DNA of 64,000 nucleotides from an uncultured Gammaproteobacteria bacterium (GTDB taxonomy: Bacteria > Pseudomonadota > Gammaproteobacteria > HK1). Shown here in pieces: positions 17,022 to 25,703 of the stretch. Where the stretch lies: positions 1,939,001 to 2,003,000 of the forward strand of contig OY282378.1 of NCBI GenBank assembly GCA_958295835.1, in the 5' to 3' direction. The translations under genes and the position numbers were made by a program. A model generated the notes under the pieces. The model did no database searches, was not told the DNA's origin, and saw only the letters and a list, made by a program, of their open reading frames with translations. The first letter of the stretch is position 1. The number at the start of each line of letters is the position of its first letter.

Positions 17022-18311
17022 ATGAAGACCAAGCATGAGGATAAATCCGGCGGAACGCAATCGAAACGGATCCATCGGCGTGAGTTCCTGGGGACGTCCG
17101 CCAGAGCCGCGGCGGCGGGTGCCGCGATCACCGCGTTCCCCGCGATCGTGCGTGCGGCCGACCCCATCCGCTCCGTCGGTCTGGGGGTCAGCGTCATCAA
17201 CGAGATCCAGGGCCAGGCGTCCCGGGATCTCGGATTCACGGTCAGGGGCCAGGCACTGGGCTACGGCGCGATGTTCGGCAAGATGCTGAACCAGAACGAC
17301 CAGTACGAGGTCGCGGAGGGCTACTACAACGACATGGACGTGATGTGGCCGGCCGGGGTGTGGCAGCCCATCGACACCCAACGCATCCGCGACTGGGACA
17401 AGGTCACCGATCTTTCCAAGACCGGGCGGCTGACGCCGGAGTCCAACCCCGGGCAAGGGGACGCGCCGTTCCGCCACCTCTGGGTCGATGCGGACGGAAA
17501 CCGGGTCGAAGGGCCGTCGCGCTACGTCACCATGGTGCCCGGCTGGCACAACGCCGACTCCCTCGGCTACAACCCCGACGACACCGGCCGGCCCATCGAG
17601 AGCTGGGCGGAGCTGTTCAGCGAAGACTTCAAGGGCGCGGTCGCCCTCCTCAACGTTCCCCAGATCGGGGTCATGGATGCAGCCCTGGCCGTCGAAGGGC
17701 TCGGGGCCTACCAGTTCAAGGACAAGGGCAACATGACCCGCGAGGAGATCGACTTCCTCATCGACTTCCTCATCGCGAAGAAGGAGGAAGGCCACTTCCG
17801 GGCCTTCTGGGAGACCTTCGGACAGTCCGTGAACCTGATGGTGAGCGGGGAGGTGGTCCTGGAAAGCATGTGGTCGCCGGCGGTCACCGCGATCAAGGCC
17901 GAGGGCGTGCCCTGCGTCTACGCCTCCCCGAAAGAGGGGATGCGGGGCTGGCACGGCGGCTGCTCGATCTCGGCCAGGGCGACCGGCAAGGCGCTGGATC
18001 AAGCCTATGAGTACATCAATTGGTGGCTCGACGGCTGGGCCGGGGCATTCGTCGCCCGGCAGGGGTACTACATGTCGGTGCCGGAGAACGTGAAGAAGCA
18101 CCTGGAGCCCGATGAATGGGACTTCTGGTACGAGGGCAAGCCGGCCGCGAAGGAGCTGCCGGACCCGTTCGGCACCATCATCGTCGAGAAGGGCGAGGTC
18201 CGCGACGGCGGCTCGTACTGGGACCGCTTCAGCAACATCGCGGTGTGGAACTCGCTCATGGACGAGAACGACTACCTCGTGAAGCGCTGGACGGAGTTCC
18301 TGAGCGCCTGA
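17022..18311 (+). CDS. PotD-like ABC transporter solute-binding protein
   Basis: This 429-aa periplasmic binding protein is of the spermidine/putrescine (PotD) family. A Tat-type signal (HRREFLGTSARAAAAGAA, then IVRAADP) targets it to the periplasm. The body has the family's alternating alpha/beta pattern, with NDMDVMWPAGVW and LVSGEVVLESMW-type segments. GAGAGGAGA precedes the ATG at 17022. It is followed by two permease genes, and a strong hairpin at 18323-18352 separates it from them, which would favour excess binding protein. No ATPase gene for the system is in view. The ligand may be a hydantoin, pyrimidine or polyamine-like compound, inferred only from the neighbouring hydantoinase. Confidence 0.85.
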   Translation: MKTKHEDKSGGTQSKRIHRREFLGTSARAAAAGAAITAFPAIVRAADPIRSVGLGVSVINEIQGQASRDLGFTVRGQALGYGAMFGKMLNQNDQYEVAEGYYNDMDVMWPAGVWQPIDTQRIRDWDKVTDLSKTGRLTPESNPGQGDAPFRHLWVDADGNRVEGPSRYVTMVPGWHNADSLGYNPDDTGRPIESWAELFSEDFKGAVALLNVPQIGVMDAALAVEGLGAYQFKDKGNMTREEIDFLIDFLIAKKEEGHFRAFWETFGQSVNLMVSGEVVLESMWSPAVTAIKAEGVPCVYASPKEGMRGWHGGCSISARATGKALDQAYEYINWWLDGWAGAFVARQGYYMSVPENVKKHLEPDEWDFWYEGKPAAKELPDPFGTIIVEKGEVRDGGSYWDRFSNIAVWNSLMDENDYLVKRWTEFLSA

Positions 18312-18322
18312 CGGACGCACCG

Positions 18323-18352
18323 GCCGGGCGGGCGGCCCACCGCCCGCCCGGC
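18323..18352 (+). promoter_or_regulatory. Intra-operon GC hairpin
   Basis: A perfect 13-bp inverted repeat (GCCGGGCGGGCGG, loop CCCA, CCGCCCGCCCGGC) lies 12 bases after the binding-protein stop and 15 bases before the permease start. There is no T tract, so it is more likely an mRNA stabiliser or partial attenuator, giving more binding protein than permease, than a full terminator. Confidence 0.7.
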
Positions 18353-18366
18353 AGAGAGTCACCCGA

Positions 18367-19350
18367 GTGGAACGAGCCATCGAGACCCGGCACCGGGGCC
18401 TCATCGGCGTCCAGCCTGCCCCCCCCGAGGAGGTCGCCGAAACGGCGCAAAAGGTGCGCCGCGAGGCCGGGTTCCCGGTGGGGTGGCTCATCGCGCCCGG
18501 CGTGGCGTGGCTCATCCTGTTCCTGGTGGTGCCGCTGGCGAGCATCATCGTGTTCAGCTTCTGGACCTCGACCGGCTACGGGATGACGCCGGATCCGACC
18601 CTCCGGTACTACCACGAGTACTTCAGCTCCGAAGGATTCTTCGACCCCGAATCGAAGAAGTTCCTCGAGCCCGGCATCTTCATCCGGACGCTGTGGTCGA
18701 CGTTCCGGTTCACCCTCACGGTGATGTTCTTCTGCCTGCTGCTGGGCTATCCGATCGCCTACTTCCTCGCCATGCAGGTCCACTCGTTCAAGTGGCAGAT
18801 GGCGCTCTTCCTGCTGTGCATGGTGCCGTTCTGGACCAGCTACCTCATCCGCGCGGTGGCGTGGCTGCCGATGCTCGGCCGCCGCGGCCTGCTGAACGAC
18901 TTCCTCATGTCGATCGGGGTCATCGACAAGCCGTCCACGGTGCTGCTGTACTCGGAGTTCAGCTACACCATGGCCCTGGTCCAGCTCTACGTGGTCCTGT
19001 GCGTCGGGCCGATCTTCTTCTCGCTCGCGAAGATCGACAAGGACATCCTGGAGGCCGCGCGCGACATGGGGGCGACGTCGTTCCAGACCTTCCGCGAGAT
19101 CGTCGCTCCCCTGTCGCTGCCGGGGGTGGCCATCGGCATGATCTTCATCTTCGTGATGATCATGGGCGAGTTCGCGACCGCGGTGGTGGTCTACGGCGGC
19201 AAGACCACCACGGTGGGCACCGTCATCCTCAACTACTACGCGGTGGCCAACTATCCGTTCGCCGCGGTCAATGCCCTCATGCTGATGATCGCGATGATGA
19301 TCGGAGTAGTGATCATCCTGCGCATCGTGGACATCCGGAGCCAGCTCTGA
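18367..19350 (+). CDS. ABC transporter permease, PotB-like
   Basis: This 327-aa inner-membrane permease has about six transmembrane helices and the cytoplasmic EAA loop (EAARDMGATSFQTFREIVAP, followed by LSLPGV), which docks to the ATPase. A cytoplasmic N-terminal extension of about 40 residues precedes the first helix. The start is GTG 18367. The stop codon overlaps an ATG (TGATG). The last 98 bases of this gene, plus the start of the next, are tandemly duplicated, so a small chimeric reading frame intervenes before the true PotC-like gene. Confidence 0.85.
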   Translation: MERAIETRHRGLIGVQPAPPEEVAETAQKVRREAGFPVGWLIAPGVAWLILFLVVPLASIIVFSFWTSTGYGMTPDPTLRYYHEYFSSEGFFDPESKKFLEPGIFIRTLWSTFRFTLTVMFFCLLLGYPIAYFLAMQVHSFKWQMALFLLCMVPFWTSYLIRAVAWLPMLGRRGLLNDFLMSIGVIDKPSTVLLYSEFSYTMALVQLYVVLCVGPIFFSLAKIDKDILEAARDMGATSFQTFREIVAPLSLPGVAIGMIFIFVMIMGEFATAVVVYGGKTTTVGTVILNYYAVANYPFAAVNALMLMIAMMIGVVIILRIVDIRSQL

Positions 19351-19531
19351 TGGCCCGCTGGACGGCGGAGAAGAAGAAGCGGGCCGCGGTCCATCCCTTC
19401 GCCGCGGTCAATGCCCTCATGCTGATGATCGCGATGATGATCGGAGTGGTGATCATCCTGCGCATCGTGGACATCCGGAGCCGGCTCTGATGGCCCGCTG
19501 GACGGCGGAGAAGAAGAAGCGGGCGGCGGTC
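19253..19531 (+). repeat. 140-bp tandem duplication at the potB/potC junction
   Basis: Bases 19253-19391 recur at 19393-19531 with a 140-base period and very few differences. Each copy contains the last 98 bases of the PotB-like gene, the TGATG overlap and the first 42 bases of the PotC-like gene. The near-identity indicates a recent event. Confidence 0.9.
19350..19490 (+). CDS. Chimeric 46-aa frame: PotC start fused to PotB end
   Basis: The tandem duplication creates an open frame of 46 codons. It begins with the PotC N-terminus (MARWTAEKKKRAAV) and continues in frame into the PotB C-terminal helix (ALMLMIAMMIGVVIILRIV). It starts and stops with TGATG overlaps, so it is likely translated within the operon. 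It may be an inert by-product, or a small membrane peptide. Confidence 0.5.
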   Translation: MARWTAEKKKRAAVHPFAAVNALMLMIAMMIGVVIILRIVDIRSRL

Positions 19532-20317
19532 AAGACGCTGTTCAGCAGCTATTACGTGCTGTTCCTGCTTTTCATCTACGGGCCGATGTTCGCGATGTTC
19601 ATCCTGTCCTTCCAGGGGCGCCGCGGCGGGACCAGCTTTCCCATGCGGGGGGCGAGCCTGTACTGGTGGAACAAGCTGCTGGAGCCGTCGAGCGTCGGGG
19701 ACATGCAGGGCGCGATGCTGCGCTCGATCATCCTCGCCCTCATCGTGATGGTGATCACCGCGATCTTCTCGACCATGTTCGCGATGGCGTTCCGCAAGCG
19801 CTTCTTCGGCTCCGGGGCGCTGTTCTACACCATCATGACCGGCATCATGGTGCCGGGGATCCTGCTGAGCCTCGGCCTCGCCACCCTCCTGAAGCAGCTT
19901 GGAATTCCCCCCGCGTGGTGGTCCACCGGACTCGGGGTGCACGTGGTGTGGACGCTGCCGTTCGGCTTCCTCGTCATGATGGCGGTGTTCAACCGCTTCG
20001 ACAGCGGTCTGGAGGAGGCGGCCCGGGACATGGGGGCGAGCGAGTGGACGGTGTTCAAGGAAGTCACCCTGCCCCTCATCACGCCCGGGATCGTCGCGGC
20101 CGGCCTGTTCGGGTTCACCCTGTCCTACGACGAGTTCGCGCGCACCACCCTGCTCGCGGGCGAGTACAACACCCTGCCGCTCGACATCAACGCGTCGATG
20201 ACCCAGCGGATCCGGCCGACCCTGTTCGCGCTGGGCACCGCCTCGACCCTGTTCTCCCTGCTGATGATCGGGCTGTTCCTGCTGGTCTATACCGTCCTGG
20301 CCAAGCGCACGCGCTGA
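19490..20317 (+). CDS. ABC transporter permease, PotC-like
   Basis: This 275-aa permease has six transmembrane helices, a cytoplasmic basic start (MARWTAEKKKRAAVK) and the EAA loop (EEAARDMGASEWTVFKEVTL, then PLITPG). It pairs with the PotB-like permease to form the channel. Its start overlaps the stop of the small chimeric frame (TGATG). From codon 52 onward the gene, together with the start of the following helicase gene, is duplicated at 43880-44852. Confidence 0.85.
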   Translation: MARWTAEKKKRAAVKTLFSSYYVLFLLFIYGPMFAMFILSFQGRRGGTSFPMRGASLYWWNKLLEPSSVGDMQGAMLRSIILALIVMVITAIFSTMFAMAFRKRFFGSGALFYTIMTGIMVPGILLSLGLATLLKQLGIPPAWWSTGLGVHVVWTLPFGFLVMMAVFNRFDSGLEEAARDMGASEWTVFKEVTLPLITPGIVAAGLFGFTLSYDEFARTTLLAGEYNTLPLDINASMTQRIRPTLFALGTASTLFSLLMIGLFLLVYTVLAKRTR

Positions 20318-20615
20318 CCGCTCCCTTGCGCACTCGACCATTGAGCCCGGCTGCTCCCGGCCTGCTGCCCGAACGTCCCCCGCGCGTCGGCGAACTCGTC
20401 GAGGTGCGCTCGCGGCGCTGGCTCGTGGAGGCGGTGGAGACCTCCGCGCCGCCCGCGTCCCCGCGGGTCAGCCTCGCGTGCGCCGACGACGATGCCCAGG
20501 GGCAGACCCTGGAGGTCTATTGGGACTTCGAGATCGACCGCCGCATCCTGGAGCAGGAAGCGTGGAGCGCCATCGGCGCGCGGGGCTTCGACCCACCCCG
20601 CCACTTCAGCGCCTT
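19643..20615 (+). repeat. 973-bp direct repeat, copy 1 (left border of the island)
   Basis: This segment recurs without indels at 43880-44852, offset 24,237 bases, with few substitutions. It contains all but the first 51 codons of the PotC-like gene and the first 91 or so codons of drmD. Direct repeats at the two borders of the defence island could recombine to delete or amplify the 24-kb unit between them. Confidence 0.9.
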
Positions 20616-23600
20616 CCTGCATACGCTGCGCTGGAACTGCGTGACCGCCACCGATCCGAACCTCTTCCAGTCGCCGTTTCGCGCCGGCATCCGGATCGAC
20701 GCCTACCAGATGGAGCCGCTGCGCAAGGCGCTCCGCCTGCCGCGCGTCAACCTCTTCATCGCCGACGACACCGGCCTCGGCAAGACCATCGAAGCCGGCC
20801 TCATCGCCCGCGAACTGCTCCTTCGCAAGAAGGCCAGGACGATCGTCGTCGCCGCGCCCGCGTCCGTCCTGGAGCAGTGGAAGGCCGAGATGGAAGAACG
20901 CTTCGGCCTCCTCTTCGTCATCCTCGACCGCGCCCGGCTCGCGCGGGTCCGCCAGGAGCGAGGCTTCGGCGTCAACCCGTGGCGCACCCACAGCCGCTTT
21001 CTCGTGTCGCACAACCTGCTCATCGACCCGACCTGGGCGGACCCCATGCGCGAGTGGCTCGGCGAGATGCAGCCGGGCAGCCTGTTGATCCTGGACGAAG
21101 CCCATCACGCCGCCCCGTCGAGCGGCGGGCGTTACGGCATCGAGACGAAGTTCACCCGTGCGGTTCGCGATTTGGGAGGGCGCTTCGAACACCGCCTGTT
21201 CCTCTCCGCCACGCCCCACAACGGCCATTCCAACAGCTTCTCCACCCTGCTCGAGCTGCTCGACCCGTCCCGCTTCACCCGCGGGGTGCCGGTCCGGGGA
21301 AAGAACGCTCTCGAAGACGTGATGGTACGGCGCATCAAGGAGGATGTCCGCGCGGTCCAGGGCGGCTTTCCGGAACGGGACGTGCGGCGCATCGTCATCG
21401 ACGGCCTGCCGGAGGACGCCCCGGAGCTCGTCCTCTCCCGCCTCCTCGACGAATACCGCGGCTTGCGGGAGGCACGGCTGAAGACCGGGACGGCGCGCGC
21501 CCGGGCCGCCGCCGCCCTGCTCGTGGTGGGCCTGCAACAGAAGCTGCTCTCGTCCATCGAGGCGTTCGCCATCTCCCTCGCGAGGCATCGGGTGACGGGG
21601 CGCAAGCAGTGGGAACGAGCAAGGGCCGGCGAGGCGGAGGTGCCCGGCCACAGCGGCGCCCTTGTGGACGGCGACCGCTGGCGCGGTCGCCTGGCGATTC
21701 CGCTGCGCGGAATCGCGGGCGCCGGCTCGTTCGCAAGCCCTCCGGGCGCGGACGACGAACGCGCCGAGTACACCGACGACGAAAGCGATGCGGAGGAAGC
21801 CGCGCAGATCGCCGTCCTCGACGCCGCCGCCGAGACCGATGCCGCCGGGGACGCCAAGGCGGAGGCGATCCGGCGCGAAGAGCAAGCCCTTCTCGACCGG
21901 ATGGAGGAAGTGGCTTCCGCCGCCCGCGGGCTTCCGGACGCCAAGACGCGCCGTCTGATCGACTGGATCCGCGACAACCTGTGCCCGGAGCTGCCGCGTC
22001 GCGGCAAGCGCTCCCGCAACGGCGGCGCCACCCCCGCTCGCGACGCCTCCCCCGCTCGCAAGGCACCAACCCGTTCCTTGCCCGTTGCCGCGTTGGCCGA
22101 GGACGCCGGCGATTCCGCGCCACGGAATCGCCAAACGACCGCGTCAGCGGACGCCGCACGCTGGAACGATCGCCGGGTGCTGATCTTCACGGAGAACGTC
22201 GTCGGCACGAAGCGCTACCTGCGCGAGATGCTCGAACAGGCCATCGCCGGCACCGACCTCGCCGAGGAGCGCATCGAGACCATCGACGGGCAGACCGTGG
22301 GGGCGAAGCGCAAGGAGATCCAGCGCCGCTTCAACGCCGACCCCGCGCGCGATCCGCTACGTATCCTGCTCGCCACCGACGCCGCCCGCGAGGGGCTGAA
22401 CTTCCAGGCGCACTGTACCGACCTCTTCCACTTCGACCTGCCCTGGAACCCCGGCCGCATCGAGCAGCGCAACGGACGCATCGACCGCAAGCTGCAACCG
22501 GCCCCGCGGGTGCGCTGCCATTACTTCGTGCTTCCGCAGCGCGCCGAGGACCATGTCCTGGAAGTCCTGGTCAGGAAGACCGAGACCATCAAGCGCGAGC
22601 TCGGCAGCCTGTCCAGGGTGATCGACGACGACGTCGAACGCCGTCTTCGCGGCGGCATCCGCCACCGGGACGCGAAGCACCTCGCAAGGGAGATCGAGGC
22701 GGCGGACCTCGACCGGGAGAAGAAGCGGGTCGCGGCCGAGGAGCTGGAAGCCGCCCGTGAACGCCGGGAGGACCTCAAGGCGCAGATCGAACGATGCCGC
22801 GCGCTGCTCGAACGGTCGCGGCGATGGGTGCACTTCTCCCCGGAGCCGTTCCGCGATGCGATGTCCTGCTCGCTCGAACTGCTGGGCGCAGCGCCGCTGC
22901 AAGAGGGGCGCGGCGAGGACGGCCAGCCGATCTGGACGTTTCCGCCAAGTGGAACCGCCGATGCCTCCGGTCAATGCGGTAGCGGGCGAGGAACAGGTTT
23001 GTTCCATGCGAGCTGGGCCGCCACCCTCGACACCCTGCGCGCGCCCCGCAAGACCCGCCGGAAGCTCGCCGAGTGGCGGCGGGAAGCGCCCATCCGGCCG
23101 GTGGTCTTCGAAGACGCCGGGGTGCTCAGCGACGACACCGTGCACCTGCACCTGGAGCAGCGCCTCGCGCAACGTCTGCTGGCCCGGTTCCGCACCCAGG
23201 GGTTCGTGCACCACGATCTTTCCCGCGCCTGTCTGGTGCAGGCTGCCGATTCCATCCCACGTGTGGTGCTGTTGGGGCGGCTGTGCCTGTTCGGGCGCCG
23301 GGCCGAGCGCCTGCACGAGGTGCTCGTTCCGATCGCCGCCCGCTGGATCGAGCCGTCGCGCCGCGCCGAACCGCTCAAGGCGTATGCGGAGGAGGCCGAA
23401 GCGAGAACGCTGGAACGACTGGAGGCCGCCTTGCAGGACGCCCGCGCCCCGGGCGAGACGATTCACCGCCGGTTGCTGGAGACCGCCGCCCGGGACGTCG
23501 AAGACCTGCTGCCGCAGCTCGAGGAGCGCGCCGCGGTGGTCGCCCGACGCGCGACGGACCGGCTGCGCGAGCGCGGGGAGGGGGAGGAACGGCAGCTTCG

Positions 23601-23859
23601 CGAGACCCTGGAAGGCCAGCGCCGGCGGGTGGAAACGGAGCTCCGCAAGCACGAGGGCGGAGGGGTTCAGCTCGCTATCGAGTTCAGCGAGGAAGAGAAG
23701 CGCCAGCGCCAGGCCGACGTCGCCTCCTGGCGCACGCGCCTCACCCAGTTCGACCGCGACCTGGACACGGAGCCGGCCCGCATTCGGGAGTTCTACGAGG
23801 TGCGGGCCGAGCGCGTGGAACCGATCGGGCTGGTATATTTGTGGCCGGATACGGGTTGA
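20341..23859 (+). CDS. drmD: DISARM SNF2-like helicase DrmD
   Basis: This protein of about 1,172 aa is a superfamily 2 SNF2-type helicase. It contains an N-terminal region, Walker A DDTGLGKTIEAG (about 141-152), DEAH box LLILDEAHHA (about 248-257), LSATPHNGHSNSF (motif III), VLIFTENV (about 613), ATDAAREGLNFQ (motif V) and QRNGRIDRK (motif VI). A long C-terminal coiled-coil-rich region follows. Order and context (adenine methylase, DrmA and DrmB downstream) match class 1 DISARM, where DrmD takes part in anti-phage restriction. A TTG start is proposed; no ATG fits. Two perfect or near-perfect palindromic repeats, and probably a third near 22,950-23,010, sit in frame in linker regions and lengthen the protein without breaking it. 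The first codons are duplicated at 44.6 kb. Confidence 0.85.
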   Translation: MSPAAPGLLPERPPRVGELVEVRSRRWLVEAVETSAPPASPRVSLACADDDAQGQTLEVYWDFEIDRRILEQEAWSAIGARGFDPPRHFSAFLHTLRWNCVTATDPNLFQSPFRAGIRIDAYQMEPLRKALRLPRVNLFIADDTGLGKTIEAGLIARELLLRKKARTIVVAAPASVLEQWKAEMEERFGLLFVILDRARLARVRQERGFGVNPWRTHSRFLVSHNLLIDPTWADPMREWLGEMQPGSLLILDEAHHAAPSSGGRYGIETKFTRAVRDLGGRFEHRLFLSATPHNGHSNSFSTLLELLDPSRFTRGVPVRGKNALEDVMVRRIKEDVRAVQGGFPERDVRRIVIDGLPEDAPELVLSRLLDEYRGLREARLKTGTARARAAAALLVVGLQQKLLSSIEAFAISLARHRVTGRKQWERARAGEAEVPGHSGALVDGDRWRGRLAIPLRGIAGAGSFASPPGADDERAEYTDDESDAEEAAQIAVLDAAAETDAAGDAKAEAIRREEQALLDRMEEVASAARGLPDAKTRRLIDWIRDNLCPELPRRGKRSRNGGATPARDASPARKAPTRSLPVAALAEDAGDSAPRNRQTTASADAARWNDRRVLIFTENVVGTKRYLREMLEQAIAGTDLAEERIETIDGQTVGAKRKEIQRRFNADPARDPLRILLATDAAREGLNFQAHCTDLFHFDLPWNPGRIEQRNGRIDRKLQPAPRVRCHYFVLPQRAEDHVLEVLVRKTETIKRELGSLSRVIDDDVERRLRGGIRHRDAKHLAREIEAADLDREKKRVAAEELEAARERREDLKAQIERCRALLERSRRWVHFSPEPFRDAMSCSLELLGAAPLQEGRGEDGQPIWTFPPSGTADASGQCGSGRGTGLFHASWAATLDTLRAPRKTRRKLAEWRREAPIRPVVFEDAGVLSDDTVHLHLEQRLAQRLLARFRTQGFVHHDLSRACLVQAADSIPRVVLLGRLCLFGRRAERLHEVLVPIAARWIEPSRRAEPLKAYAEEAEARTLERLEAALQDARAPGETIHRRLLETAARDVEDLLPQLEERAAVVARRATDRLRERGEGEERQLRETLEGQRRRVETELRKHEGGGVQLAIEFSEEEKRQRQADVASWRTRLTQFDRDLDTEPARIREFYEVRAERVEPIGLVYLWPDTG
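21671..21716. repeat. Double-hairpin palindromic element, copy A, inside drmD
   Basis: Hairpin GCGACCGC-TGGC-GCGGTCGC (21671-21690) is followed by GCGATTCCGC-TGC-GCGGAATCGC (21694-21716). Both are perfect. The element is in frame within drmD at about codons 444-459 and is inverted relative to copies B, C and D. Confidence 0.85.
22108..22153. repeat. Double-hairpin palindromic element, copy B, inside drmD
   Basis: Hairpin GGCGATTCCG-CGCCA-CGGAATCGCC (22108-22132) is followed by CGACCGC-GTCA-GCGGACG with one mismatch (22136-22153). It is in frame within drmD at about codons 590-605, just before the second helicase lobe. Confidence 0.8.
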
Positions 23860-23871
23860 CCGAGCAGAAGC

Positions 23872-25209
23872 ATGAATCGACATCAATTCCAGGAAATCAG
23901 GCTGCGAGATTTCCGTTGCTTCCGCAAGGAGCAGATCGCACGCTTGGCTCCGCTTACGTTACTCGTCGGCGACAACAGCACCGGCAAGACATCGTTTCTC
24001 GCCGCGCTGCGCGCGATCTGGGAGACCGCTTCTCAATCAGTCGATCCGGACTTTCGTGCATCCCCTTATGACCTTGGAGCATTCCCGGAAATTGTGCACA
24101 GCCAACGTGACGAGAAGACCCGCGCAACGTCATTTGGCATCGGATTCAGCGGTCAGGTAAGGCGTACACCCATCAAGTTCGATGTGGTTTTCACGTCTCG
24201 CGCCGCGGCGCCGTATCCGACTTCGGTGTCCTGGAAAACGGAGGAGATCTGGATCCGGCACCCCGGAGCCAGTGGAAAACTAGCTACTATTGACTTTGGT
24301 ATTCGAAAAAGATCGTGGCGAATCCATACTGGTCGAAATTACTCGTTCCTAGGACCATTTTCATCATTATGGATTCATTTGATTCGGCGAGCAATGTACG
24401 AAATCGACGAATCCCCCGACCGACTGGAGAAGCTGAGCGGAACTCGGAAGGTACCGAGCCAGAGAGACCTTGCCAGATTTTCGCGTGTTCTGCGTGAGTT
24501 CTCGATGTTTGCCAGATCGGAACAGTTGTTCGCGGGGGCCCCAATCCGTTCAAGCCCTCGTAGAACCTATGATCCGGTTCGGCTGTCGCCGGATCCGGAA
24601 GGTTCATACGTTCCAACTTATTTTGCCCACGCCCACTTTCAGGACGACGAGCAATGGTCTCGCTTGAAGGCTGGGCTGGAAACATTTGGTCGTAGTTCCG
24701 GACTGTTTCACGAGATTGGCGTAAAACAGCTTGGCGACATGGAAGGAGGACCATTCCAACTGGAAATTACCAAATTTGGCAAAGGAGGAAAGGGTCAGAA
24801 GCGGAATCTTATCGACGTAGGATACGGTGTGAGCCAAGTCCTGCCCGTCATTGCGGAGCTGTTTCGCCCGGATAGACCACCAATGTTCTTGTTTCAACAG
24901 CCGGAAGTGCATCTTCATCCGAGCGCCCAAGCCGCCCTCGGCAGCTTGTTCTGTGAAACGGCTTCGTCCGGTCGTCAACTCATTATTGAAACGCACAGTG
25001 ACTACATCCTGGATCGAATACTGCTCGATATCCGGGACAAACGAACTGATTTGAAATCGGACGATGTGTCGATCCTTTATTTCGAGCGTGAGGATCAGGA
25101 AGTTTCCATTCATTCAATCCGAATCGATGATGAGGGTGATGTACTCGATGCGCCGGAAGGATACCGGCGATTTTTCAAAGACGAGCTGAACAGGGTGATC
25201 GACTACTGA
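23872..25209 (+). CDS. RecF/ABC-type AAA ATPase (DUF3696-like)
   Basis: This 445-aa protein starts with an RLRDFRCF block typical of RecF-like ATPases. It has Walker A GDNSTGKT (33-40), an ABC-signature-like segment GYGVSQVLPVIAE (about 306-318), Walker B FLFQQPEVHLHP (about 339-350) with Gln in place of the usual acidic residue before PE, and the H-switch IIETHSDYIL. It ends without a TOPRIM nuclease. The gene has lower GC than the flanking drm genes. It overlaps the next gene, a PIN nuclease, by TGATG, so the two likely act as an ATPase-nuclease pair. Similar pairs occur in defence islands; the trigger is unknown. Confidence 0.8.
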   Translation: MNRHQFQEIRLRDFRCFRKEQIARLAPLTLLVGDNSTGKTSFLAALRAIWETASQSVDPDFRASPYDLGAFPEIVHSQRDEKTRATSFGIGFSGQVRRTPIKFDVVFTSRAAAPYPTSVSWKTEEIWIRHPGASGKLATIDFGIRKRSWRIHTGRNYSFLGPFSSLWIHLIRRAMYEIDESPDRLEKLSGTRKVPSQRDLARFSRVLREFSMFARSEQLFAGAPIRSSPRRTYDPVRLSPDPEGSYVPTYFAHAHFQDDEQWSRLKAGLETFGRSSGLFHEIGVKQLGDMEGGPFQLEITKFGKGGKGQKRNLIDVGYGVSQVLPVIAELFRPDRPPMFLFQQPEVHLHPSAQAALGSLFCETASSGRQLIIETHSDYILDRILLDIRDKRTDLKSDDVSILYFEREDQEVSIHSIRIDDEGDVLDAPEGYRRFFKDELNRVIDY

Positions 25210-25700
25210 TGTGCGCGATTATCGACGCCAATGTAACCTTCGAGGTATTTGGCAGAAAACAGACTGAAGCGGGTGTGCAGTTCAGGAAGTGGCTGGACGG
25301 TAATCTAGGAAGGCTTGCTGTCGGCGGAAAGAATCTGGAGGAGCTGATGAAGAATGGACATTTCAGGAGATGGTTCATGGAAGAGCGAAGACGAGGAAGT
25401 CGGGTACGGCAGATAAAGAAGGGTATAATCAGTAAACGCGAAAAAACACTCGTCAGAGGCGGACTTCTGACGTCCGATGATGAGCATGTCCTTGCCCTTG
25501 CCCTGGTGAGCGGGGCGCGCCTTCTCTACTCCAACGATCACAGGTTGAAGAACGATTTTTTGAATACCAAAATAATTCGGAAACCAAGGGGAAAGGTATA
25601 CACGACGCAACATGGGAAGCAACATATCAAGCACTTCACCACCGAACACAGAGACCTGCTTCAGACAGAAGACCTCTGCGGCGGTGGTCCGCCGCGTTGA
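25209..25700 (+). CDS. PIN-domain nuclease partner of the ATPase
   Basis: This 163-aa protein has PIN-type acidic residues: Asp6 in CAIIDANVTFEVF, Glu44/Glu45, Asp90/Asp91 in TSDDEHVLALAL and Asp110 in LLYSNDHRLKNDF. A basic middle region (EERRRGSRVRQIKKG) and a basic tail could bind nucleic acid. It is coupled to the upstream ATPase gene by TGATG and lies three bases before the DISARM methylase gene, so it is probably transcribed with the drm operon. It differs from VapC toxins in having an ATPase, not an antitoxin, as partner. Confidence 0.75.
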   Translation: MCAIIDANVTFEVFGRKQTEAGVQFRKWLDGNLGRLAVGGKNLEELMKNGHFRRWFMEERRRGSRVRQIKKGIISKREKTLVRGGLLTSDDEHVLALALVSGARLLYSNDHRLKNDFLNTKIIRKPRGKVYTTQHGKQHIKHFTTEHRDLLQTEDLCGGGPPR

Positions 25701-25703
25701 TCA

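Noticed and set aside
19666..20340. Upstream extension of the drmD frame through potC
   Set aside because: The frame is open only as a shadow of potC. The drmD protein more plausibly starts at TTG 20341 after the potC stop.
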